Part shown: positions 37,312 through 47,843 of the stretch, one piece after another
How the letters are laid out: every line of letters begins with the position of its first letter
Position numbering within the stretch: the first letter of the stretch is position 1
NCBI GenBank assembly: GCA_024235855.1
Contig: JACKLN010000011.1
Location: 100,498 to 164,497, forward strand
Direction: 5' to 3'
DNA: 64,000 nt
Source of the DNA: Burkholderiaceae bacterium
GTDB lineage: Bacteria; Pseudomonadota; Gammaproteobacteria; Burkholderiales; Burkholderiaceae_C
The notes under the pieces: generated by a model
Told to the model about the DNA's origin: nothing
Seen by the model: only the letters and a program-made list of their open reading frames with translations
The model's database searches: none
Position numbers and translations under genes: made by a program

Positions 37312-38727
37312 ATGGCAAAGACAGTTGCCGACGTGATGAAGATGGTGAAGGACAACGAAGTCAAGTTCGTGGACTTCCGCTTCACCGACACCCGCGGCAA
37401 GGAACAGCACGTCAGCGTGCCGGTGTCGCACTTCGACGAGGACAAGTTCAGCTCCGGCCATGCCTTCGACGGCTCGTCGATCGCCGGCTGGAAGGGCATC
37501 GAAGCCTCCGACATGCTGCTGATGCCCGACCCGAACACGGCCAACATCGACCCGTTCTACGAAGAGCCCACGCTTTTCCTGAGCTGCGATGTGATCGAGC
37601 CGGGTGACGGCAAGCCCTACGAGCGCGACCCGCGTTCGCTGGCCAAACGTGCCGAGGCCTACATGAAGGCCTCCGGCCTGGGCGACACCGCCTACTTCGG
37701 CCCGGAACCCGAGTTCTTCATCTTCGACCAGGTGCGCTGGCAGGTCGACATGTCCGGCTGCTCGGTCAAGATCGACTCCGAAGAGGCGTCGTGGAGCACC
37801 GGCGAGAAGTTCGAGGGCGGCAACATGGGCCACCGCCCGGCCGTCAAGGGTGGCTACTTCCCGGTGCCGCCGGTCGACAGCTTCCAGGACATGCGCTCGG
37901 AGATGTGCCTGCTGCTCGAGCAGATGGGCATCCCGGTGGAGGTGCACCACCACGAGGTGGCCGGTGCCGGCCAGAACGAGATCGGCACCAAGTTCAGCAC
38001 CCTGGTGCAGCGTGCCGACTGGCTGCAGCTGCAGAAGTACATCATCCACAACGTGGCGCACGCCTACGGCAAGACGGCCACGTTCATGCCCAAGCCCGTC
38101 GTCGGTGACAACGGCAGCGGCATGCACGTGCACCAGTCGGTCTGGAAGGACGGCAAGAACCTGTTCGCCGGCGACGGCTACGGCGGCCTGAGCGAATTCG
38201 CGCTGTTCTACATCGGCGGCATCATCAAGCACGCCCGCGCGCTCAACGCCATCACCAACCCCACCACCAACAGCTACAAGCGGCTGGTGCCCGGGTTCGA
38301 GGCGCCGGTCAAGCTGGCGTACTCGGCGCGCAACCGCTCGGCGTCGATCCGCATCCCGTACGTGGCCAACCCGAAGGGCCGCCGCATCGAGGCCCGCTTC
38401 CCGGATCCGATGGCCAACCCGTACCTGGCCTTCAGCGCCATGCTGATGGCCGGCCTGGACGGCGTGGAGAACAAGATCCACCCGGGCGAAGCGGCCACCA
38501 AGGACCTGTACCACCTGCCGCCGGAAGAGGACGCGAAGATCCCGACCGTGTGCTCCAGCCTCGACCAGGCCCTGGAGTACCTGGACAAGGACCGTGCCTT
38601 CCTGACCAAGGGCGGCGTGTTCACCGACGCGTACATCGACGCCTACATCGACCTGAAGATGCAGGAGGTCACCCGCTTCCGCATGACCACGCACCCGGTC
38701 GAGTTCGACATGTACTACTCGCTGTGA
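37312..38727 (+). CDS. glnA: glutamine synthetase, type I
   Basis: A 471-residue ammonia-assimilating enzyme forming dodecamers. FDGSSIAGWKGIEASDM and GPEPEFFIFD are in the beta-grasp and catalytic parts; NGSGMHVHQS and the loop NRSASIRIP are also present. The adenylylation tyrosine is Tyr400 (KDLYHLPPEE), so GlnE control is likely. AGGAGA precedes the ATG. A sigma-54 promoter and NtrC site lie upstream, and a perfect terminator follows 22 bp after the stop. Confidence 0.97.
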   Translation: MAKTVADVMKMVKDNEVKFVDFRFTDTRGKEQHVSVPVSHFDEDKFSSGHAFDGSSIAGWKGIEASDMLLMPDPNTANIDPFYEEPTLFLSCDVIEPGDGKPYERDPRSLAKRAEAYMKASGLGDTAYFGPEPEFFIFDQVRWQVDMSGCSVKIDSEEASWSTGEKFEGGNMGHRPAVKGGYFPVPPVDSFQDMRSEMCLLLEQMGIPVEVHHHEVAGAGQNEIGTKFSTLVQRADWLQLQKYIIHNVAHAYGKTATFMPKPVVGDNGSGMHVHQSVWKDGKNLFAGDGYGGLSEFALFYIGGIIKHARALNAITNPTTNSYKRLVPGFEAPVKLAYSARNRSASIRIPYVANPKGRRIEARFPDPMANPYLAFSAMLMAGLDGVENKIHPGEAATKDLYHLPPEEDAKIPTVCSSLDQALEYLDKDRAFLTKGGVFTDAYIDAYIDLKMQEVTRFRMTTHPVEFDMYYSL

Positions 38728-38748
38728 TCGGCCGCGGCCGATGACAGG

Positions 38749-38784
38749 GCAAGGGGGCGGGTCACCGCCCCCTTGCGCTTTTTT
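38749..38784 (+). terminator. intrinsic terminator after glnA
   Basis: GCAAGGGGGCGG and CCGCCCCCTTGC form a perfect 12-bp stem with a GTCA loop, followed by GC and six Ts (38779-38784). It separates glnA from the gene preceding ntrB. Confidence 0.9.
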
Positions 38785-38789
38785 GGGGC

Positions 38790-38795
38790 GAGAAT
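38790..38795 (+). promoter_or_regulatory. -10-like element before the DUF4124-type gene and ntrB
   Basis: GAGAAT lies exactly 6 nt before the ATG at 38802, just past the glnA terminator. It would give a leaderless transcript carrying ntrB. Confidence 0.4.
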
Positions 38796-38801
38796 CTGCG
38801 C

Positions 38802-39314
38802 ATGTCGATCCCTCTGGTCGTGTTCCTTGTTGCGGCGGTGGCCGTGTCCGCCGGCCCCGGCGCTGCGCAGGCGCAGGCGCCTGCCGTGGTCTACAAGTGC
38901 CCGGGCAACCCGGTGCTCTACACCGACGCCCTGACGCCGGAGCAGGCGCGCGAGCGCGGCTGCACGACCATCGAAGGCGCCCCCATCACCATCGTGCAGG
39001 GCACCAAGCGGCCGCCGCCGGCGGCGTCGGCCAGTGCCACGGCACCGCGCCCCGCCGGCGAGCGCGTGGACCCCGGCGTGCAGCGCCAGCGCGACAACGA
39101 CGCCCGCCGCATCCTGGCCGAGGAACTGGCGCGCGAGGAGGGCCGCCTGGCCGAGCTGCAGCGCGAGTACAACAACGGCCAGCCCGAGCGGCGCGGTGAC
39201 GAACGCAACTACCAGCGCTACCTCGACCGCGTGGCCGAGATGAAGGCCGGCATCACGCGCAAGGAAGCCGACATCGCGGCCCTGAAGCGCGAACTGGCCA
39301 AGCTGCCGCCGTGA
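38802..39314 (+). CDS. secreted coiled-coil protein between glnA and ntrB
   Basis: A 170-residue protein with a signal peptide (cleavage near AQAQA, residue 26), an N-terminal DUF4124-like part with two cysteines (VYKCPGNPVLYTDALT and RGCTTIEG), a Pro/Ala linker, and a C-terminal coiled coil rich in Arg and Glu (RRILAEELAREEGRLAELQ). Function is unknown. Its stop overlaps the ntrB GTG by 4 nt, so ntrB translation is coupled to it. Similar genes occupy this place in other Burkholderiales, as far as I recall. Confidence 0.78.
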   Translation: MSIPLVVFLVAAVAVSAGPGAAQAQAPAVVYKCPGNPVLYTDALTPEQARERGCTTIEGAPITIVQGTKRPPPAASASATAPRPAGERVDPGVQRQRDNDARRILAEELAREEGRLAELQREYNNGQPERRGDERNYQRYLDRVAEMKAGITRKEADIAALKRELAKLPP

Positions 39315-40399
39315 ACCCGGCGGCACCGGCGGCCGCCGTCGACGGTTTCGCCACCTTCGATCAGCTGGCCACGATGGTCGCCGTGGTGGGGCACGATGGC
39401 AGCTGCCAGCGTGCCAATGCGGCGCTGGAGGACCAGACGGGCATGGCGCGCCGCGCGCTGGAACGCGGCCGCGTGCAGGACTGGCTGACCCACCCGCAAC
39501 AGATGGCCGACACGCTGGCGGCGGTGGCCGCCAACGAGGTCACCAGCGGCCGCTTCGAGAGCCTGCTGCTGCGCTCGCCGTCCCTGGGGGCCGGCCATGG
39601 CGAACTGCCGGTGCACGTGATCGTCTCGCGCACCGACTGGCCCGACCTGCTGCTGGTGGAGATGATCGAGATCGAGCAGCAGACCCGGCTTGACCGTGAG
39701 GAGCGCACCATCGAGCAGGCGGCGGCCAACAAGGAACTGATCCGCAACCTCGCCCACGAGATCAAGAACCCGCTGGGCGGCATCCGCGGCGCAGCGCAGT
39801 TGCTGCAGCTGGAGATCCCGCAGCAGCTGGCCGAGTACACCCAGGTCATCATCCACGAGGCCGACCGTCTGCAGGTGCTGGTGGACCGCCTGCTCGCCCC
39901 GCACCGCCGGCCGCAGGTGGTGGGCGACGTCAACATCCACGAGATCTGCGAGCGCGTGCGCGCGCTGGTGCTGGCGGAGTTCCCGCGTGGCCTGCGCGTG
40001 GTGAGGGACTACGACACGTCGATCCCCGAGTTCCGCGGCGACCGCGAACAACTGATCCAGGCCGTGCTGAACATCGTGCACAACGCCACCCAGGCGCTGG
40101 CCGAGCGCATCGCGATGGGCGATGCGGAGATCGTGCTGCGCAGCCGCGTGGCACGGCAGGTGACCATCGGTAAGCAGCGCTTCCGACTGGCATTGGACTT
40201 GCATATCCAGGACAACGGGCCCGGCGTGCCCGAGGCGATCCGCGATCGCATCTTCCAGCCCCTGGTGTCGGGGCGGGATGGTGGCTCGGGGCTCGGCCTC
40301 ACGCTGGCGCAGACCTTCGTGCAGCAGCATCTGGGCACGATCGACTGCGACAGCACACCGGGCCGCACCGTGTTCAGGATCATGATTCCGCTGCCTTGA
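39311..40399 (+). CDS. glnL: nitrogen regulation sensor kinase NtrB
   Basis: A 362-residue cytoplasmic histidine kinase. A PAS domain (about 15-120) precedes the HisKA box NLAHEIKNPLGGIRGAAQLL with phosphoacceptor His149. The ATPase domain shows NIVHNATQAL (N box), DNGPGV (G1) and GGSGLGLTLAQT (G2). With GlnB (PII) it controls NtrC phosphorylation by nitrogen status. The GTG start at 39311 overlaps the preceding stop. ntrC starts 85 bp downstream. Confidence 0.94.
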   Translation: MNPAAPAAAVDGFATFDQLATMVAVVGHDGSCQRANAALEDQTGMARRALERGRVQDWLTHPQQMADTLAAVAANEVTSGRFESLLLRSPSLGAGHGELPVHVIVSRTDWPDLLLVEMIEIEQQTRLDREERTIEQAAANKELIRNLAHEIKNPLGGIRGAAQLLQLEIPQQLAEYTQVIIHEADRLQVLVDRLLAPHRRPQVVGDVNIHEICERVRALVLAEFPRGLRVVRDYDTSIPEFRGDREQLIQAVLNIVHNATQALAERIAMGDAEIVLRSRVARQVTIGKQRFRLALDLHIQDNGPGVPEAIRDRIFQPLVSGRDGGSGLGLTLAQTFVQQHLGTIDCDSTPGRTVFRIMIPLP

Positions 40400-40484
40400 A
40401 GCCTGCCTGCTCGCATCCACTCGCTGCCCACCCGGGCACACGTGGTTTCGGGCGGCTGGGCGACTGACGAGAGAAACGCGCCGC

Positions 40485-42027
<1,543 letters not shown>

Positions 42028-42052
42028 TCGCCCAGACGCGGCGAGGTCGGCT

Positions 42053-42835
42053 TCAGCCCGCGGCCAGTTCGACGACCACCGGCGCGTGGTCGCTGGGCCG
42101 CTCGTTCTTGCGCGGCAGCTTGTCGATGCTGCAGGCGGCCACGCGTGGCTTGAGCGCCGGGCTGACCAGGATGTGGTCGATGCGCAGGCCCTGGTTCTTG
42201 CGGAAGGCCAGGTTGCGGTAGTCCCACCAGCTCCAGCTCTTGGGCGGCTGCTCGAAGAGGCGGAAGGCGTCGGTCAGGCCGAGGTCGATCAGCCGCTGGA
42301 ACTGCGCCCGTTCCTCCGGCGTGCAGTGGATCTGCCCGGCCCAGGCCACGGGGTCGTACACGTCGCGGTCTTCCGGCGCCACGTTGAAGTCGCCCATCAG
42401 CACCAGCTGCGGATGCGCGGCCATCTCGGCACGCACCCAGTCGTGCAGCGCGTCGAGCCAGCGCATCTTGTAGACGAACTTGTCGCTGTCGGGCGCCTGG
42501 CCGTTGGGGAAGTAGCCGCCGATGCAGCGGACCGGACCCAGCGGGCCGTCCACCGTGCCGGTGATCACGCGCGCCTGCTCGTCGTCGAAGCCGGGGATGT
42601 TGCGCACCACGTCCAGTGCCGGCGAGCGCGACAGCAGGGCCACGCCGTTGTGGGTCTTCTGCCCGTGCCACTGCGCCGCGTAGCCGGCGGCGGCGAACTC
42701 GGCGTGCGGGAACTTGTCGTCGGTGAGCTTGGTTTCCTGCAGCACCAGCGCGTCGACCGGATTGGCGGCCAGCCAGTCCAGCACCTGCGACAGGCGCACG
42801 GCGAGGGAGTTCACGTTCCAGGTGGCGAGTTTCAA
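42053..42835 (-). CDS. xth: exodeoxyribonuclease III
   Basis: A 260-residue AP endonuclease/3'-5' exonuclease for base-excision repair. LATWNVNSL opens the protein, LQETKL holds the metal-binding Glu, GDFNVAPEDRDVYDP the catalytic Asp/Asn pair, and PSDHAPVV the catalytic His. The start is taken as TTG at 42835, because AGGA lies 5 nt upstream and the conserved N-terminus begins there. It converges on ntrC. The 288 bp upstream hold no gene that I can support. Confidence 0.92.
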   Translation of the reverse strand: MKLATWNVNSLAVRLSQVLDWLAANPVDALVLQETKLTDDKFPHAEFAAAGYAAQWHGQKTHNGVALLSRSPALDVVRNIPGFDDEQARVITGTVDGPLGPVRCIGGYFPNGQAPDSDKFVYKMRWLDALHDWVRAEMAAHPQLVLMGDFNVAPEDRDVYDPVAWAGQIHCTPEERAQFQRLIDLGLTDAFRLFEQPPKSWSWWDYRNLAFRKNQGLRIDHILVSPALKPRVAACSIDKLPRKNERPSDHAPVVVELAAG

Positions 42836-43123
42836 GATCGTCCTGATCTGCTGGAGGTTGCGGGCCCGGCACCCGAACAAGGAAATCCGCCAGGAACGGC
42901 GGCGTCACGCGGGCAACGGATTCTGGCCGTCGGAGCCTGGGTCCAACGACCAGACAACTGATCGTACAAGGGGCCAAGTGGCATGGGGCGGCGGCACTGC
43001 GCCGAACGTCGGCATGGCCAGGCGGGGCCGCCGCTGCGACGGCGCCGTCCGGGCCTGGTGGGCGTCGGCCGGTGGCTGCGGCGGGGAACAGCGTGGCCGG
43101 GTTCCCCGGCCACCGTGCCGGGG

Positions 43124-44164
43124 TCATCGCCAGCCGTCGTCGCTACTGGTATCGCATGCCGACCGGGGCATGCCTGGGATGATGGCTTCGACCTGCATGT
43201 CGAAGCTCCAGAACCGCGCCCGGCCACCCTGCTTGGCGGTGTAGAGCGCGGCGTCGGCGCGCAGCACCAAATCGGCCGCGTTGGTTCGATCGTCGGGCGT
43301 GCAGGTGGTGATGCCGCCCGACAGCGTGACGTACGGCGACACCTTCGATTTCGGGTGCGGCAGGGCACGCGACGCGAGCACCCGCTGGAGCACGCGCGCC
43401 ATGGCCAGCGCACCGCTGGGCGGGGCCTCGGGCAGCAGCAGTGCGAATTCCTCGCCGCCATAGCGGCAGGCGGCGTGGCGTGGGCGCTGCGAGACCACGC
43501 CGCGCAGCACCTCGGCCAATGCCTTCAGGCAGGCATCCCCGGCAGGGTGCCCAAGCCAGTCGTTGTAGCGCTTGAAGTGGTCGACGTCGCACAACATCAG
43601 CGTCATCGGTTTGCCCTCCCGCCGGCAGCGATCGAGTTCGGAAGCCAGGCGGAGGTCGAAGTCGCGACGGTTGCCCAGACCGGTCAACGGGTCGACGCGG
43701 CTCAGGTTCTCCAGCCGTTCGTTGGCCTCCTGAAGTTCGGCCGAGAGCTCCACCAGGCGCCGCCGCATGCGCTGCAGGCGCTGCATCGCGTGGAGCTTGG
43801 CCATCAGGGCCAGCGAGCCAACCGGCTTGGTCAGGTAGTCGTCTCCGCCGGCGGAGATGCCGTCCCACAGGCTGCGATCGTCGCCATGCCCCGACAGGAA
43901 GATGATCGGCGTCCAGCTGCCAGCCTCGGCAGCGCGTATCGCACGCGCCACCGCGTAGCCATCCTGCCCGGGAAGCTCGACGTCCAGCAGCACCAGATCG
44001 GGCCGGTGCGCGCCGAACTGGGCCAGCGCCGCGTTGCCGTCGGCGGCCTCCAGCGGGCGATGTCCGTGAGCGATCAGCATGTCGCACAGCACGCGGCGCA
44101 TGACCGGGCTGTCATCGACGACGAGCACCGTCATCCCCGCCGTGCTGGCCGGCGTTGGCGTCAT
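43124..44164 (-). CDS. response regulator diguanylate cyclase (REC-GGDEF)
   Basis: A 346-residue PleD-like protein. The receiver domain (about 12-125) has DD (17-18), phosphoacceptor Asp61 and Lys113. A short coiled coil leads to a GGDEF domain with GGEEF at 236-240. The I-site position reads RPRH rather than RxxD, so product inhibition may be lost. No partner kinase is adjacent. The true start may be the ATG at 44134 (MTVLVVDD), because no ribosome binding site precedes the ATG at 44164. Confidence 0.88.
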   Translation of the reverse strand: MTPTPASTAGMTVLVVDDSPVMRRVLCDMLIAHGHRPLEAADGNAALAQFGAHRPDLVLLDVELPGQDGYAVARAIRAAEAGSWTPIIFLSGHGDDRSLWDGISAGGDDYLTKPVGSLALMAKLHAMQRLQRMRRRLVELSAELQEANERLENLSRVDPLTGLGNRRDFDLRLASELDRCRREGKPMTLMLCDVDHFKRYNDWLGHPAGDACLKALAEVLRGVVSQRPRHAACRYGGEEFALLLPEAPPSGALAMARVLQRVLASRALPHPKSKVSPYVTLSGGITTCTPDDRTNAADLVLRADAALYTAKQGGRARFWSFDMQVEAIIPGMPRSACDTSSDDGWR

Positions 44165-44351
44165 GCGTCGTTTTCGGCGGTCGCCGGCCCGTCTTGAGCG
44201 CGACGACCTGGAGGTCTGCCGGTCCGTTGATCGGCTGCAGCCTGGCCGTGAAGATCACCGTGAGGCCCGCCCGGGCGCCTGCGGCCAAACGTACCCATTG
44301 TCCAGTTGCACCTGACGGGCACGGTGCGCCGTGCCGTTCGCGTCGCGCGCC

Positions 44352-44932
44352 TCAGCGTGCCAGGTCTGCAGGCTGCAACTGGCCGTCCCGCCAGGTGTAG
44401 GCGTCGCTGCCGCTGCGTGCCGCACCGTCGCGCCAGTCCACCACCACCCACCTGTGGCTGCTGTCGAAGCGCGTTGGCGACAGTTCGTCGAGCGCAGGGC
44501 TCGCGACGAAGCGCTCCGTGGCGGGTTCGTACAGCCAGTGCCGCCATGGGGTGTTCGGGCCAGCCGCGCGGAACAGCATCAGGCGCAGGTCGGGGTGGCC
44601 GTCGAAATTCATGTCCGGCGCCTCGAGCCCCGGCTGACTGGTGGGCCATGGCGTCTCCGTCTCCAGGCCTTCGATCTGCTGCACGGCTTGATGCTGGCCT
44701 GCCCGCTTCACGAGCAGTCGGTGGACATGGAGCACGTCACCGACACGCTCCCCTGCGCCGTGACCACGAACGAGCCCGCCACCACGCTGTCAGGCGGCAG
44801 GGCAGCCACCGCCGGCGGCTCGGCCTCTGGGGCTTGCAGCACCGGGTCCGCGACCGGTGCTGGTGCGGGACCACAACCCGACAGGGCCAGCAGGCAGAGG
44901 ACCGCTGCCGCGGCGCGAACATCTTCCCGCAT
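44352..44932 (-). CDS. lipoprotein with XAC2610-like domain, frameshifted as assembled (candidate immunity protein)
   Basis: The first frame (44932 to about 44712) encodes a lipoprotein signal with lipobox LSGC and a Pro/Ala spacer. One base appears to be missing near 44712, after TCSMSTDC; the protein then continues in a second frame to 44352. That part holds DMNFDGHPDLRLM, a calcium-loop-like segment typical of XAC2610-related proteins as I recall them. XAC2610 is a periplasmic inhibitor of the GH19 effector XAC2609 in Xanthomonas. The ATG follows directly on the stop of a GH19 gene (TGAATG), so the two are coupled. Immunity function is inference from domain and context. Confidence 0.6.
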
Positions 44933-45725
44933 TCAGCGCAGACCCAGCACCGCCTTGGCGCGCGTCAGGTACTCGATGCGGTCGTCCAGCCCGTTGTAGC
45001 CGCCGTTGATGCGCGGCGAGTGACGGCCTTCACGTCGTCGGCATCGGCCAGTGCATTGAGCTTGCGCGTGTGCCAGAACCAGCAGGCCACGTCCACGGCG
45101 GCGAACGGGTCGCTGGCCAGCAGCTGCGGTTTCGCGACGTAGTCGGTGCCGGCGGCCTTGCTGTACTCGGCGTAGTTCGCGCGCCCGGTCAACTGGATCA
45201 GCCCGCGGCCCTTGAAGCGCCGGCCGTCGCCGGACTGGGTGTTGCCCAGGTCGGTGCGGCCCTCGTAAACGTCGCCGCTGGCCAGCTCCTCGGTGTAGCG
45301 GAAGGATGCCGACTCGTGCGCCAGCTGAGCGATGAAGTGCGCCATGCGCAGGTCGGTGGTGATCTTGTAGCGCGTCATGCCGGCCACCAGGGGCTCGTAG
45401 TACAGCTTGACCTTGCTGGCCAGCGCACGCGGCATCACCAGCTGCAGCTTCTCCGGCGAAGGCCCCTTGGGCAGGCCCTTGAGCAGCGCCTTGATGGTGG
45501 CGTCGCCGGGGCGACCATCTGGTCGGACTCGGGCAGCCCCATCACCCGCGTCTCGAAGGCCTCGATGGCCTTGAGCGTCTTGCTGCCGATGCGGCCGTCG
45601 GTGTCCAGCTTCTTCGGCACCGGCGCGCTGAACTGCGGCAGGTTCATGTTGAACAGCAACTGCACGACCAGCACATCGGTGAGGTCGTTGCGGCCGGCGA
45701 TGCCGACGCTTCGGGCGATGACCAT
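44933..45725 (-). CDS. GH19 peptidoglycan hydrolase with N-terminal PG-binding domain, frameshifted as assembled (candidate antibacterial effector)
   Basis: About 263 residues once two frameshifts are bridged. The ATG at 45725 has GAGGAG 7 nt upstream. Residues 1-85 form a peptidoglycan-binding domain (DGRIGSKTLKAIEAFE). A base is missing near 45510 (GG instead of GGG). The GH19 domain follows with AHESASFRYTEELASG, YEGRTDLGNTQSGDG and KGRGLIQLTGRANY, holding the candidate catalytic glutamates. A second shift near 45022 leads to RINGGYNGLDDR and the stop at 44933. There is no signal peptide, XVIPCD tail or phage neighbour, so export by another route, such as a type VI system, is possible. Confidence 0.7.
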
Positions 45726-45779
45726 GGCGTCTCCTCGTTGGGGGTGGTCGACGCACGCTAGGCGCCGCCGCCCGCACTG

Positions 45780-46307
45780 TCAATCGACAGTCTGGGGACG
45801 CCGCCGGTAGGTGACGAAGGCGAAGCGGGTGCCGTCGGCGGCCTGCTGCGGCAGGCGCTCGACCTCGGCGAACGGCGTGCGGTCGAGTGGCGGGAAGAAG
45901 GTATCGCCGTCGAGCTCGGCGTCGATCTCCGTGAGCACCAGGGTATCGGCCACCGGCAGGGCCAGGGCGTAGAGCTCGCCGCCGCCAATGACGAAGACCC
46001 GCGACGCGTCGGCCAGCCTTGCCAGCGCTACATCCAGGCTGGGCGCCGTTTCCGCGCCCGGTGCGTCGAAGCCCGCGTTGCGGGTGACCACCACGTTGCG
46101 GCGCCCTGGCAGCGGGCGGAATCGCGCCGGCAGCGAGTCCCAGGTGCGGCGGCCCATCACGACCGGGCAGCCCATCGTGGTTTGCCGAAAGTGGCGCTGG
46201 TCGGCCGGGTCGGTCCACAGCAGGTCGTTGCCGCGGCCGATGGCGCCGTTGCGGGCCACGGCGGCGATCAGGCTCACGGGAGGCAGGGCAGGAGGCGCGC
46301 TGGACAT
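45780..46307 (-). CDS. folA: dihydrofolate reductase
   Basis: A 175-residue enzyme reducing dihydrofolate with NADPH. LIAAVARNGAIGRGNDLLW, the folate-site Asp in DPADQRHF, MGRRTWDSLP and FVIGGGELY are the family signatures. The loop reads LLW-TDPAD instead of MPW-NLPAD of E. coli, as in other Burkholderiales. CACAAT ends 6 nt before the ATG and there is no Shine-Dalgarno sequence. thyA, which generates its substrate, lies 0.7 kb further upstream on the same strand, with a divergent gene between. Confidence 0.93.
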   Translation of the reverse strand: MSSAPPALPPVSLIAAVARNGAIGRGNDLLWTDPADQRHFRQTTMGCPVVMGRRTWDSLPARFRPLPGRRNVVVTRNAGFDAPGAETAPSLDVALARLADASRVFVIGGGELYALALPVADTLVLTEIDAELDGDTFFPPLDRTPFAEVERLPQQAADGTRFAFVTYRRRPQTVD

Positions 46308-46313
46308 GCACCG

Positions 46314-46319
46314 ATTGTG
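46314..46319 (-). promoter_or_regulatory. -10-like element of folA
   Basis: CACAAT on the minus strand, exactly 6 nt before the ATG at 46307. It fits the leaderless pattern. Confidence 0.4.
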
Positions 46320-46363
46320 CGGTGCCGCGGCGGCGCTACCATCGCTGCAGGAGGTGCCCAGAG

Positions 46364-46954
46364 ATGCACAGGAGACAGGTTCTGGCGGCCGCTGCCGCCT
46401 TGGTCGTGGGCAGCCTGGCGGTGCCGGGTGCCGCCCTGGCGGTGGAGGTGGGTGGGGCCACCCTGCCCGACACCGCCACCGTGGGCGGGCAGGAATTGGT
46501 GCTCAACGGCGCCGGCGTGCGCACGCGCGTGTTCTTCAAGGTCTATGCGATGGGCCTCTACCTGCCGAAGAAGGTGGGCAGCACGGCCGAGGTGCTGGCC
46601 AGCCCCGGCGCCCGGCGGGTGACGCTGCACCTGCTGCGCAAGCTCACCGGCGAGGACTTCGCCAAGGCCTTCACCGAGGGTCTGAACAACAACACCGGCG
46701 AGGCCGAGCGCCAGCGCCTGCAGTCGCAGATCGAGGCCTTCGTGGGCACCTTCTCGCGCCAGGGCGACCTGAAGGAGGGTGAGGTCATCCACATGGACTG
46801 GGTACCCGGCACCGGCCTGGTGGCCACGCGCGGCGGCCAGCCGGTGGGCACGCCGATCGACGAGCCCGCGTTCTACAACGCCGTGCTGCGCATCTGGCTG
46901 GGCGACAAGCCGGCCGACGACGCGCTCAAGCCGCTGCTGCTGGGCAAATCCTGA
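46364..46954 (+). CDS. chalcone isomerase-like secreted protein
   Basis: A 196-residue protein with a signal peptide (Arg-rich start, cleavage near AALA, residue 26) and a chalcone isomerase-fold domain of the bacterial type: VLNGAGVRTRVFFKVYAMGLYLP is the diagnostic block. Such proteins usually bind lipids or fatty acids rather than flavonoids; the role here is unknown. AGGAGG (46350-46355) precedes the ATG. It sits between folA and thyA, in opposite orientation to both, and converges on thyA. Confidence 0.85.
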   Translation: MHRRQVLAAAAALVVGSLAVPGAALAVEVGGATLPDTATVGGQELVLNGAGVRTRVFFKVYAMGLYLPKKVGSTAEVLASPGARRVTLHLLRKLTGEDFAKAFTEGLNNNTGEAERQRLQSQIEAFVGTFSRQGDLKEGEVIHMDWVPGTGLVATRGGQPVGTPIDEPAFYNAVLRIWLGDKPADDALKPLLLGKS

Positions 46955-46966
46955 GTCGAACCGCGA

Positions 46967-47798
46967 TCACACCGCCACCGGCGCCTTGATCGCCGGGTGA
47001 GGGTCGTAGCCGGTGATCTCGAAGTCCTCGAAGGTGTAGTCGAAGATCGCAGCCTGGCCGGCGCTTGATCAACAGGTCCGGAAACGGCCGCGGGTCGCGC
47101 GCCAGCTGCGTCTGCACCTGCTCGACGTGGTTGTCGTAGATGTGGCAGTCGCCGCCGGTCCAGATGAAGTCGCCCACGTCCAGGTCGCACTGCTGCGCCA
47201 GCATGTGCGTCAGCAGCGCGTAGCTGGCGATGTTGAAGGGCACGCCGAGGAAGATGTCGGCGCTGCGCTGATAGAGCTGGCAGCTGAGCTTTCCCGGAGC
47301 CGAAGGCGACTGGCCTGGCGCCACGTAGAACTGGAAGAACGCGTGGCAGGGCATCAGGGCCATCTGCGACAGCTCGGCCACGTTCCAGGCGCTGACGATG
47401 ATGCGCCGGCTGTCGGGGTTGGTCTTGAGCTGGTCGACGACCTGCGCGATCTGGTCGATGTGGCCGCCATCGGGCGTGGGCCAGCTGCGCCACTGCACGC
47501 CGTAGACAGGGCCCAGGTCGCCGTCCTCGCGCGCCCATTCGTCCCAGATCGACACGCCGTGCTGCTGCAGCCAGCGCACGTTGCTGTCGCCGCGCAGGAA
47601 CCACAGCAACTCGTAGGCGATGCTCTTGAAGTGCACCTTCTTGGTGGTGACCAGCGGAAAGCCTTCGCGCAGGTCGAAGCGCATCTGGTGGCCGAACACG
47701 CTGCGCGTGCCGGTGCCGGTGCGGTCACCCTTGGCCACGCCGTGCTCGAACACGTGGCGCATGAAGTCTTCGTAGGTGGAGCGGGCGGGGCGGGACAT
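46967..47798 (-). CDS. thyA: thymidylate synthase, frameshifted near the C-terminus as assembled
   Basis: The enzyme making dTMP from dUMP. GDRTGTGTRSVFGHQMRFDL, the catalytic Cys in LMPCHAFFQFYV, and DCHIYDNHVEQV are intact. Near 47060 one extra base shifts the frame after LLIKRRP. In the next frame the family C-terminus IFDYTFEDFEITGYDPHPAI continues to a TGA at 46967-46969. As assembled, the frame would instead run to 46926 with an unrelated tail. GACAAT lies 6 nt before the ATG and there is no Shine-Dalgarno sequence. Confidence 0.92.
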
Positions 47799-47804
47799 GC
47801 CGCG

Positions 47805-47810
47805 ATTGTC
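47805..47810 (-). promoter_or_regulatory. -10-like element of thyA
   Basis: GACAAT on the minus strand, exactly 6 nt before the ATG at 47798, without a Shine-Dalgarno sequence. Confidence 0.4.
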
Positions 47811-47843
47811 GCAGCCCCGCCCTGGACGGCAGGCTGCCGGGGT

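Noticed and set aside
44933..45725. GH19 gene as a prophage endolysin
   Set aside because: No holin, spanin, tail or other phage gene is near, and a lipoprotein of inhibitor type directly follows. A relic cannot be fully excluded.
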